From contig WBMV01001021.1 of the NCBI GenBank assembly GCA_013396655.1, forward strand, positions 62,001-126,000: 64,000 bases of DNA. Direction: 5' to 3'. Within the stretch, counting starts at the first letter, position 1, and every line of letters starts with the position of its first letter. The position numbers were made by a program, and so were the translations under genes. The notes under the pieces are model-generated. The model saw only the letters and a list, made by a program, of their open reading frames with translations, was not told the origin of the DNA and ran no database searches. Of this stretch, positions 40,801 to 52,800 are shown one piece after another. Origin of the DNA: Campylorhamphus procurvoides (lineage: Eukaryota; Chordata; Aves; Passeriformes; Dendrocolaptidae).

Positions 40801-43800
40801 TGCAGTGCCCTGTTTTCTTGAATGAAATGGAATTAAGGTTTCTTAACTGCAGTAGCAAAAACTAGCTGAGAACAAGAAACACATCCCCCCTCTCATCATC
40901 TGCAGTGTTTCAGAATGTGAGGTCAGTGTTGCTGAGAGCAGATTGTTATCTGATATTCTGCCCCAGAATATCAAGCTTTTTCAACCTTGAAAAAAACCAC
41001 CCAAATATAATTTTTGTCTTTTAGACAATGGTTTAAATGAAAGGTTGCCAAATCTTTATTATAAGCATTATATATATATGTATAAAAAAGTATTTAATTT
41101 TTTTAACATATTCTCTCTACCAGGAAAAAATAACTTACTGATTGATCTTGTAATAACAGATGCAGACCAACTAGAGATAAATTAATAATTTCTATGGTTT
41201 TGGGTTTTTTTCAATGCCTCTAATAGCCAATTTTTTAAATAAGCATATTAGTTTGAAATTAGCTCTTTGGTTTGGCTTCATCCTTAATGACGTTGTTGGA
41301 TTATTCTGTTAACATTTCAAAACACTTCCCATTAAACTTTAAACAATGATTACTGTTATTTTAGGTCTTGTAATCTGTCATTTACTGTTGCCTAAATGAG
41401 ATGTGCAGGATGGAAAAGTGCAGTCCTTCTGTTTAGTGCTTTGGCACGGGGCATCTGTTCTGTGCCTAACAAGCTGTGTTAGCAGGATTCTCCAGCAGCA
41501 GTAATCTTTTGCAGCTTTATGGTACTCTGAGGAGAGATTTAGTTATCAGCAGCAAGTGAATCTTTTTTTTTTTTTTAGAAGAGAAACTGCTGCAAGGAGA
41601 GTTTAATCCACTTAGCCCAGATCCGAGGAAAATTAGAAGTTAAACTGAAAAGATTGGGTTGTGGTCTTAAAGCACTTTATTACAGATCCCAGCTGGGCGT
41701 GCTCAATCAAAGTGCATCCCTGCAAATTTGCTTGAAAGCAAACCAGTAAACACTGCAGTGCAAACCCCAAGAAGTCTGTGTGTGACAGAGCAGCTTGGCT
41801 GTGACTTGGCTGTGGAAGGAGCTCAGTGTAATCTCCATGCCCACCTGGAATCTCCTGCAGGAGCAGATGGCTACAGGTACACTGCATCCTGCACCTGGGC
41901 ACTTCTCAGGATGTTACCATGGAAGGGAATCTTTCCATGTACCAACTGCCCACAGGCACCCAAAGAGCTCAGCAGCTCTGCTGGTTTTCCAAATAATCTA
42001 GGAGATATATTAGTAGATACTTTAACTCTGCAACTGCATGTTTCCTTGCAAAATTATTCCAGCTGGATATTCAGTGTTTCTGTGTGTTTAAACTTGACAT
42101 GGGATTGTATGAGTGCATGTTGAATTAAGTTAATATCCCCAGTTTAAAGAGACAGATGTTTTCCTCTAATGAATTAAGCAGGATTCTGTCCTTCTATTGA
42201 ACAAATCTAATTTTTATACTGGAAATGAGCATGTGTCTTGGTGAAATGATATCTCCCTGTAAAGCCAACTTAACTAAATGTATGTAAATAATCTAAGTAT
42301 ATCACATAATTTACAGAGCAGTAAATATTAAAATAATACTAACCTTAGTCAGCAGAGGAGTAGCAGGTCCTGCACTTGAGATGTGCTTCGGTGGAGTGGT
42401 CTGGATTGGTCTGACACACTGCATTTTGTATTGAAGCACCACACCCTCATCTGGGAGTCAGTTGCACTTTCATTTTGACTTGCCAGTTTTTTTTTTTTTT
42501 TAAATAATTAAAAAAAATGTGCTTTCCTGGAAACTTTTGATGTGGAGCACATACACTTCCTACGTTCCTCCCTGTTCCAGCCAGAATGTGAGTGTGCTTT
42601 GGAAGGTCAGCACTCTCTTACTATTTCACTGTGCTGTTGGTTGTTTTTATTCCTGCAAGTTCAAATGTGTTTTGGTTTTTTTTACATCATCAAACGGCTT
42701 TTAACAAACCACACGTTTAAGAGGTGAAAAGGAGAGAAGGGGGGGAGGTCCAGCTGGGGCTGAATTACTGCCCCAGACTCCACAGGGAGTCACTGATTTC
42801 TTTCTTCAGGGCACTGCTGTGCCTGTATGAGGTTTTAAGGGATCTTTATATCCCCTCTTTCAGTAACTTTTTAGGGGATACAATGGAAAGATGGGTTTGC
42901 TTTTGGCGAGGTGGGGCAGGTGGCTCCTCCAGTATGTGAAAACCAGAAAGATGGTAAGGAAAATGCATGAAGGCAGGTGGTAAATTGTCAACCGGAGTAT
43001 AAAGGAGATAATCCTGCATGCTGTGGACTTGGATGTTGCCAGTCAGAGCTGGAATCAGATTAGTTTGATAACATTTCTGCAGAAACTGGGAGTCAGGCAG
43101 ATACTGTGGAAGAAAAACAGAAAGATGCTGTTGCTTCCATGAGGTTTCTTCCACACTGTGTGTCTGCATTATAGTCAAAACTTTTACAGGAGAGGGTGGA
43201 TGGAGACAATCTGCACTTTATGTGCAGATACTGGTATTTCTGCACCAAGGTGTGGACTTTCCTGTGTTAAGAATTCCTAAAATCATTGATCTTGCTTAAG
43301 TTTCCCCAATCTCTACAGCTTCAAATGTTTGTCTTGTGCAAGGGCACTTTGTGCAGTGTCAGGAACCTTCTGTGGTCTCTTTGGTTGCAGAATGGTGCTA
43401 ATAACACCAAGGCTTTGGGTTTGGTCCCCATGTGGGCCATGCACTTAAGGACTGAACTTGATGATCCTCATGGGTTCCTTTCATCTCGGAATAGTCTGTG
43501 AAATCCAACTTTATTTGAGGTATCCTGCAGCAGGTTAATGAATTTTGGTAAATGCACTATTGAAGCCAAATGACAGAGAGAGAGGCTGAGCATCTATGAG
43601 GTCAGATTTGGGGTTTTTTAGCACTCTGATGCACCTGCCATGGCTGGATTAGCCCTCTGTCTGTGCTTCAGTTATTTTAAAATATATGAAAGGAAAAGTT
43701 CTTAAAAATGGGCAGCTAAGAATGTGAAGGGGAGGTGTTTTTCTCATGCTTCCTTTCCATTCAGAAGGACAAGATAAAATGGGTGGGAGAGGAGTTGGAG

Positions 43801-46800
43801 TCTAGAGAAAGAATGCCACAACACTTATGCATATTTCTGCAGTGTTTTCATCTTGAGTTATCACAGTACTTCATGGTGCCAGATAAGACATTTGGGTTGC
43901 TTCCAGCACACCTCCTTGCAAGTCATGTCATGGCTTAGAGGCCTGAGCTATATCTCTTTAAAGTAAATAAACCTCTCAGTTTTAAATAGGCTTGGTCTCA
44001 ATATATCCCCCAACAAGATAGAATAATCAGTCTAGAACTGAGAATGCTCCCATGGAACTGTGAGTTGGCTGCAGAAGTGCCCAAGAGGTTCTGTGGGCAG
44101 ACTGGAGGAAGGCAGCTCCTGTAAATCCTGCACTGTTTTTTGCAGTGCCTGAGCTCCTTGTAGCTCTGCAGAGCACAAGGGGAACAGAACCTTCCAGTCA
44201 GAGTACACAAAGGATACCATCGTGTGTGCATTTCAGGATGGCTCTAGGGGCTCAAAAATAGCCAAAATTTTTTAGTGAGTAAGAATGAGTGCAAAACTAA
44301 TCTTGTTTAACTGAAAAGTGCTTGTGGCTGTGTAAAAGTGGCATGAAGGTGAGGGGAAAAAAGCATTGCTAAGCTCAGCAGCTGCTCTCACTGGCACTGC
44401 CTGAGCCTGGGAGCTCCAGCTGGGAATGGCCAGGAGCCACATTCAGTGGCATGACTTGCATGGCCCTTGTTGCTGCAGAGCTCCAGCATTGCCTCTGCCT
44501 TTACTGCTTGCAGCTGTGTTATAGTCTTACCATACATGACCCAGGTGCCTCCAGTGTTATCTGGAGAAGACGAGCTAAAACTGTGGAATGTGATATATTA
44601 GTGGATAATAATTACTGTAGGCTCTTGGGAGGGGGGTGGTGGTGTGTGTCCATTTTCTTCATTAGGAGACCCCCACATTGCAACACGCTTCCTTCCACCC
44701 TGCTTGGTCCAGTTTCATTTTGTAGGAGTGTCCAGAGCCTGTCTAGGAATCTGACAAGTCTGTGAAGTCACCACAGACCCTTTGTCTTTAGCAGAGAGAA
44801 GTCACCCCCTGGGCTGGCCAGTGCAGCAGCTGAGATGGCAGCAATCAGAGGTACTCTGGGCATTCAGGCAGTGGTTCATCCTCCCTTAGGCATCTTAGAC
44901 AACAAAATGGAAGACTGAATGCTGAAAAACAGATTGCTAGACTGCAAGAATTAAAGTGCTAATGGCTTCTGAAAGCAGGCTCTATGGCAGCTTCTTTAAG
45001 GACAGGTTGTCCTTCTGTGCCACACTTAGAGCCCTTTCCACCAGAAAGAGTCTGTATAAGTCAGTTGTGTGAAGATCAGTAATCTTGAGCATGTTGTGTT
45101 CCAGATAGCAAAGACTCGGCTTCTCGTAGGGTTATGGCCAACCCTCTCAGCACATTTTAAAATACCACTGTCTTTGCCTGTGTGACACGAAGAGTTAGAA
45201 AGTATAACAAGTTAGTTAAACTTATGACGTTTCCCAATGTAGCAGCACTGCTGTTTAAAAGTTTTGTATGGTTTGTACAATCATATACACGTGGAAAAGT
45301 TTATTGAGAGGCTTATCAATGTGGAAATGTGGTTAAAATTGACCTTCTAAAATGTCTACCATTTGTTCTGTTGTGAGTTTCTTGCAAAACTGCTTCTAAC
45401 TCCTACCAAAATAACAGGCTTCTCTGACTTTTCCCCCCTCCCTCAGCAGCTTCTTTGGATTCTGTAAGGAATGTAAAAATGCCTTTTACAAATGAGAGAT
45501 TTATTCCATCCAGGCCATCTGCATTCCCTCCAAAGCACTGAAGTCTTTCATTGTCTTGCATTAGACCAGAACTTCTTTCTGGCTTTTTTGGGTCAAAGTC
45601 ACATAAACTTTGTTTTAGGCTTCCAGGACTTTAGAATCTAAGCAGTGGAAAGGCCAGGAATCTGCCTTCCTTTTGTGCTCAGTAGGAACAAGAAGAGATA
45701 AGGTATTCACTTGCCTTCCAGAAAGTAGTACAAATGATTTAGAGCATCTAACCAGATGTCTAACTCTCAGTGAACTCCTCGCTGAGTTCAACATCAAAGC
45801 TTTCTCTGGTTGGGTGTTTTTTTGGGGTTTTGTTTGGTTTTTGGGTTTTGCATGCAATATGGTGAAATTTGCCTTTTTTTGAAGCAGGGATATGACTTGA
45901 GGATTAGTTACAAAACAGTTTTTCAAGAGATTCCAGAAAGTCAAAATACCTTTTGTTGTAGAACTCATGTCAAGGTAGAGCTGGCTTAGAAAATTCTTTA
46001 CCTTCTGTGGAAAAGGAGAGGAGTCAAATGCCCTTTATGCAGAGGGGTAGCATTTCTCTGTGCAGGGTAATACCTGCAGAGCATATTTTGTGTTATTTGG
46101 GGTGGGTCACCTGCTTGTTGCAGTTGCCCAAATGAGGAGCTGTTCAGGATCTACCTCTTTCTTTGTTGTTGTTTTATTTATTTATTTTTTATTTTAGCCC
46201 CCCTGCTCCAAGCTCTTCAGTTTTTTAGGTGGTTAGCATTGTACAGCTCGTGGGCCACAAATACAACCCCACTCTGGAGACAATGGATGAAGAGCATATT
46301 GCAAGTGAGGGAAGTAAACAGCCTGCAGTCTGGCCCTCGAAACAGGCAGTGTTTATCAGGATGGAATAAATCTCTCCCCCTTCCTGGCCATCACTGTGGC
46401 TGTTTTTAGGAGGAAGCAGCTCAGCTCAAAGCCAGGTGGTTGTATTGTTTAGGCCAGAGGCTCCCAGACCTTGTGATAACAGCTGCCAGAGAAGTTAAAG
46501 AATATCTTTGTTTCTGACCTCAGAACAAACTTGAGCTGGTGCAGATCAACCTTGAATTAACTCTCTGCAGAGCTTGTCATCTGCATTGAGATAGCAATAA
46601 AAAAGTTACTGGTTGTTACATCCATCAAGTAGTTTTCCCTAGCTTAATTATCTGTGTGAGACTTCGAGAGAAATGAGAGCATGCTTTGGTACCAAGAAAT
46701 CTTTAGAGGAAAAGACAGTGAGGATTAAGGTTCATAGAAATAAGATGCTATTTTAATCAATGGTAGAATCTTCTTTAGGACTTGTACATTAAAATGTTTT

Positions 46801-49800
46801 ATTTTGTAGCTTTATGCTACAAAAGTATAATAAATATGTCTGTATAACAAACATCTCAAATACTGTTATCAGTGGCTTGAAATGCTAGCAGACTATTTTC
46901 CACTTAGATTCTTCTTTGAAGTGCAATCTAAAACAATTTGTGTAAAGGGGGGAAGAAACCTGCATTCCAGAGAAATTAAGCTCAAGTAGTAGCAAAGCCA
47001 TCATGGTAACCCTTTGATTTGATTATAATCCTGTTGGCATTTAATTCCCACGTAGACCCTCCAGTCTTTACAGTTTGAAGAAGTTTTTTTTGAAGAAGTT
47101 TTACTTCCGAAATAACAGCATCTCACCTTGAGAGTTGTGATTCTGTATCACGCTTACTTGCTCAGCTGTAATGGAGACAGAAGTAATTAGATTCCATTTC
47201 AAGTACCTTCTTGTTCCCTTTTCATTGGAATAGATAATGGAGCTGGATCCTGGAGGGTTTGCGTGTTTGGCTTTTCTTGTTCCCCTTCCCACAAGTCAAC
47301 TCCCTTTCCATGTTAAGCAGTAAGATGTATTTTGTTTCAGTGTGATTACTCAGAGTGTAAACACAACAGTAGATTACATCTCCTTTATCATGAAAGGAAG
47401 GGAGGAAGATTTCTTGTTGTGAAACTTCATTTGGTTCTGCATTGAGATTTTCACACTGGAAACTAATTTTGTGTTTGCCACTTTTTTTAAGGTGCTGGGA
47501 ACCCAAATTGCAAAGTTGCAATTGTAATGGGCAAAACCAAAAACTCCTCAGCATCCAGGTAAGGATTCCTAAGAGAATACCTAAACCTTGTTTCCTGGGG
47601 GAGTCACTGCTTGGGCAAAGTTTATTGAGTGAAATGCCATGAATTACCTTGATGGGTCGGATGTGCTCATGACTTAGAGGGGAGTTCTAAACCTCTGCAT
47701 GGTCTGTTGCTGCCCCAGCTCCTGCTTTGCCATCAGCTGCTGATGGCTGAAGCCTCCCAACCTTTCCACTGTTCCCCTCTTGCACTGGCATGCCTCCCAC
47801 CAGCTCTAGTATTTGTGCAGCTGGGTGATGAATTGCATCAGGAGATTTTGGGGGGTTCACTTTTAGTCTGCATCGTTTTTTAGCCGACAACTATCTCTGA
47901 CTTACAATTTATTTTGTTTTATACACTATACTTACAGTTAACAGAAGGTAGAATTGCTTGTTTAAATAATAAATCCAAAACTTCAGAGCTTCCCTGAACA
48001 GAATGGGTACAAGTGGCACATCAGAGACCTGAATTTATCCACTAAATTTTTCACAAATTTATCTGTAGGTATGGAAAATTAAGTTTGTACCATGAGATTC
48101 TGGTTATGTGAAGCTGTGTAAGCAGAGAGCATTGCACATGTTTAATCAGACTTACTCATTCCACTCCTGTATTTGTAAACGTAATACTTACCTCTTCTTC
48201 TTTTAAAATAAACATGGGAAATTTATTACCAAACTGGAATTGCCTTTTGCAAAAACTTATGCAAGTGAAGAATTAAATGCTCTGTGTTTGGTTCTGTTAA
48301 AATCACACAGCTTTCAATGCAAAAGAATTGGAACATTTATATCTCTAAGTTGGATTTTAGCCCAAATCCCACAGATTATCTGGAGTTTTTAGGTTTGGCT
48401 AGGTTCTCTTGAGAAGCAAACAGTGACCTGCCTGCTGGACACAGGATGGTTTGCCCAGCAGTGGCATCTGTTGGGATCTTGGAAGCTGAAGGGAAGTTCA
48501 TGGAGGGGGTTGTGTAACACTCCACTTGCTAGAACTGGCGGCTGAATTCGGGGACCTGGAGCATCACCTCCAGCTCTGTGTGACTAATAACTGACCTTAA
48601 ATATTCTGAAGGAATGTAAACATGGGGATTTTTTCCCCTAAACTATAGGCAAGCCAAGATGATGATTCTGATAAAGTTGTTTTGAGAACAAAACAGTGGG
48701 GCAGGGCAGGGGGAATTCACTGGGTGATACAGAAGTACATGCACAGAACTGACAGCAGCAGGAGTTTGGTGCATTTGGTGCCAGTGATACATTTTCACTC
48801 CTTGACTGGTTGTTCAAGGATGAGTGAAGCCACACTGTGAGGGCAGGATGGTGCAGGCAGTACAGGTAAAATCTCAGCACTGGCTTTATGGGAGTGTTAA
48901 ATTGAGCACAGAAAATGAAAAAAAAACAAACCAGAGGAAGGGGGCAGAAGGGAGGCTCAGAGTCAATTTTGACTGGTGCACTTTGTCTTGGTCAGGTACA
49001 AACAGCACAGTATGGTCATTGTTCCCATGGACACCCCAGGGCTGAAGCTGATAAGGCCCCTCTCAGTGTTTGGCTACCTGGGTAAGTGATCATATTTACC
49101 AGCTCTACGTGTATTCATTTGTTTGCAGACTCAGAAACTGCAGTAATGCTAATAAATGTTGTGTATGAAATAAAGCAGTAAAATGCATATATAGAAAAAG
49201 GGTTAGGAATTGAAGGGCTGTGTTTTTATCTTCCTGGGCTTTACTGTGCTGCTGTGTTTTCTGTGCTGCAGATGAGATCCACGGAGGGCATTTTGAGATA
49301 CACTTCAATGATGTGCGAGTGCCCCTCTCCAACATCATCCTGGGTGAGTCTCAGCACTTTTTAATGCACACAGCAACGAACCAAGCTCTGGGAAATGGGG
49401 GTTTATTTCATGAATTATGATATGTTGTTTTAACCAGCTATGGTCAGTTGAACCAGGGCCTCAGATATGTGCAAAAAGGAGCCTTCTCTTCCTTTAGCAG
49501 CCTACCTGCTGCTTGAGTGTACCTTGTTTAGAGCAGAAGGAAGCAGGGCAGCTGTGGGGCATGGATGAACATCAGTGCCCTGAAGTAGAGCAAAGCAAAA
49601 CCTGTCAGTGGCATTCTTTCCCCAAAACCAGTTCTCACAGACTTTTAGGAAGAATGTTCTGCTGAACTACATGGCCAGTGCTTGGCAGTACAAAAAAAGA
49701 AATAAAAAAAAGAAGCAGCAGCAGCACTGTGACCCTCTGCAGGGAGAACTCTGCTCTACTTCTCTCATGTAGTATAAATCCTGTTTTCTTCCATTTCCTC

Positions 49801-52800
49801 TCTGCTTCTTTTATCTTGCTTTAAGAGCTTTCCCTCTTGAATAACCCTAGGACCTGGAAACCTCAAAGTCTTCCCTCAGATACTCATCCCAAATCTCTCA
49901 GATGTACTTTGTGATGTAAGATTAACAAAATTTAAATTCAGTCAGGTAAATCAAACCCTCTCAAAAGCCATCCTGGAGCGATGCTTTGTGATTATTAGCA
50001 GCGTGCCAGTTTAGATCTGGGTGGAGAAAACAAGCAACAGTTGTGCAAAATAAACTTTTAATCAGTTTGCTTCAACCTCTGGTGCTGTGAGGACACTTGT
50101 GCTCGGAGGCATGGATCATTTCGGGAGGGAATCACCGAGCCTACTTGTGCCTGTTTTCCTTTGCCCCCAGGTGAGGGCAGGGGCTTTGAGATAGCCCAGG
50201 GTCGGCTGGGGCCAGGCCGGATCCATCACTGCATGAGGTCCCTGGGTGCGGCCGAGGCTGCGCTGGAGATCCTGTGCCAGCGCTCGGCACAGAGGGAGAC
50301 CTTCGGGAAGCGGCTCTACCAGCACGTAAGCACCTTCCCTGTCCCCCTTCCCGTGCTCCACACAGGGAGGGACCTTTGCTGTGCCCACACACAGCCCTGT
50401 GACTCTGATAAGTGACCCTAACCTTGAATTCCTGTTCATGAGGCTTCAGGTGGCAAAGGGAAAAATCACTTTCTGGTTTTCCCTATAATGTACAGGATTT
50501 TTTTCTTTTTTTTCCCCTTGCAATGAATTGGATGTTCTCTGTTGGATTTGAATGCAGATTTTGTCACTGTGTATTTTTCTCTGCTTTCACGGATCAGTTT
50601 GGACAGGTATTTTTTTGGGGCACACAGCTTCTGTTTCTGTAGTTACAATCTGAACTCACCATTTTTGTGCCTCCAGTTTGTCACCTGAATGTCTCCAGTC
50701 ACAGTCACTGGAGACACTCAGGGGTCTGAGTATGACTGAAAGTTTTACTTTGATAAATTATTTGTAGTTACTTATGAAAGTACAGACCAAAGCAAGGGCA
50801 TACTGGGATTTCTGCTCTTACCTTGCTCTGGAATAGAAATACTGTTTTGTGAACAAGTGATTGCTAAAATAACAAAAATATGACAGCCTGCTTCCTATAG
50901 GAACTATCAGCATTTGGTAGTTGGCCTATCACATTTCAAATATTCCTTGGTTTTACCCAACAGCTGAGATGACTTTATTGGAAAAAATAAGTAAAAGGGT
51001 AGAGAAAGGAAACAGCATTAATGTCTGGCAAAGAGTGTAGCTCAGTGTTTGTACAGATCCAGAGGGAACAACCTTACGTATCTTTTCCAGTCATATACTT
51101 GCCAAACCTCCATTCCCCGCCATCACCTAGAATTAGTCAGAGCTGCAGTGAGGCACACGCTGTTTCTCAGAAGCCTGTTACATTAAAAATGGTGTTTGAT
51201 GAAGCCACAGGTGTGACCTGGAGGCAGCTGTGGAGCCAGAGCAGGTTCCTCGTGGATGGAGGATGGTAACTAAGGAGGTTGGCAGCTGCTGTGAGTACCA
51301 GGGTGCCTGTCCCCACCACCCCCTGGGAGCTGGAGGCAGAGGAGTGTGTCTGAACTCCCCCACGCTGGTACCAGCTAAGCTGAGCCTCCAGGCTTTGCAG
51401 TGAAGCAAGTGCTACACATTTCCTTGTGTGTCCCGTGCCTGCCAAGGCTACACAAGTCAGAGCCCCAGGAGAAGTGTGTCCCCAAGGCTGGCTTAGGCTC
51501 CAAACAGCTTTTGCACTGACAAGCATCGTGCCTTGTTTTCTACAGTGGTATGTTGGCTGCAGGGGGGAATTAGCCAAGAGGAGCTGGGAAGGGCTGCCAA
51601 GGCCATAACTTCATACTGGATCAAGAGAGCTACTCATTTATCATGAGGGAGATGCAGAAGGCACCACCCTGCAGCTGTTCCCCTGGCTCTGTCACACACC
51701 AACACCAGCAGTTTAAGCAAAATGGAAGGAATTCCTCTCCCTTTTCACTCCTTTATGTATACTGGGGCTTGTTACACACAGAGAGGGCTGTTAGTAGGTA
51801 AAGGAAAGCAGGGAGTGAAACCCAAGCTTTGAAAGACTTCAGGAAAATGGGTCTGACCAGGACTTTAAAAGTGTACCAGAATCTGCATTTTGCCCCTTTT
51901 AATTCTTTCTGCCAGGAAAAGAATTGCTCTATGTTGCATATTTTTTTGTGGTTATTTTCCCCTTGTAGTAGATGACATGCATCAAACTAGCTTAAATTTG
52001 CACATGGGTGTCTCTAAGGTGACTGAAGGTGCACCTGCTGAGGAACTGGGGCAGCTCAGGGTGTGCTCAGAGGTCTGAGCTGACCTTCCCCTGGTGGGCT
52101 TTGGTTTCTGCAGGAAGTTGTTGCCCACTGGATTGCCGAATGCCGCCTCAGCATAGAACAGGCTCGTCTGCTCACGCTGAAAACAGCCAGGAAGATTGAC
52201 ATGTTGGGCAACAGAAAAGCAAGAAAAGAGGTGATTTATTTCTTTTCTAGCTAATACATGGGGGATGCAAAAATCTGTGCATTCAGCTGGTTGAAAGACA
52301 AGCTAAAACTTACTGTTAAACATTATTATTTTAATTGTAGAGTCTAACTTAACGTGGAAAGCAGAGAGCCTTAAGATACGCTTTTAATTGTCAGAGGATG
52401 GGGGAGTGATCTCAGTTAGAAACTTTGAGATGAATCTTAGCAAGCACTGCTTTGCTTGTCTCAACACAGTAAGACAGTTTTGAGTGACTGGAAACAGCCC
52501 TGAGAGGAAGGAATGTACCCTGAGATACCAATGTTCAGTAGAAAATAAGGCAAATATTTTCACTTGCCTATGAAGCTACTCCTGACAATGTGAGTTCTCT
52601 TCTGACCACAGGTAGCCATGACCAAAGTGGTTGTTCCACGAGCTGTGCTTAAAGTGGTTGACTGTGCAGTTCAGGTCTGCGGTGGAGCTGGAGTTTCTCA
52701 GGATTTTCCTTTGGCTTTTATGTGAGTAAAGGGAGTCTTCCTATAGACTCTGAGCATTTCTTCTAAGGTCATTTTTTAACACCAGTACATGCTGTTCCAT

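Larger units (their letters stand above)
35937..47491 (+). other. ACAD11 intron 13, host of ACKR4
   Basis: This 11.6-kb intron is by far the longest in the window. It contains ACKR4 on the opposite strand, a diverged direct duplication (40426-40609 and 41821-41982), a tRNA-derived SINE at 43368-43503, an AT dinucleotide run near 41070, and T/G-rich tracts at 36870-36960, 38380-38425 and 45805-45850. I see no other coding exon; open frames of up to 160 aa at 36685-37167 come from low-complexity sequence. Confidence 0.7.

Noticed and set aside
43368..43503. A tRNA-Ile gene.
   Set aside because: The acceptor stem and D arm are degenerate and the sequence runs on into a CR1-type tail, so it is a SINE.
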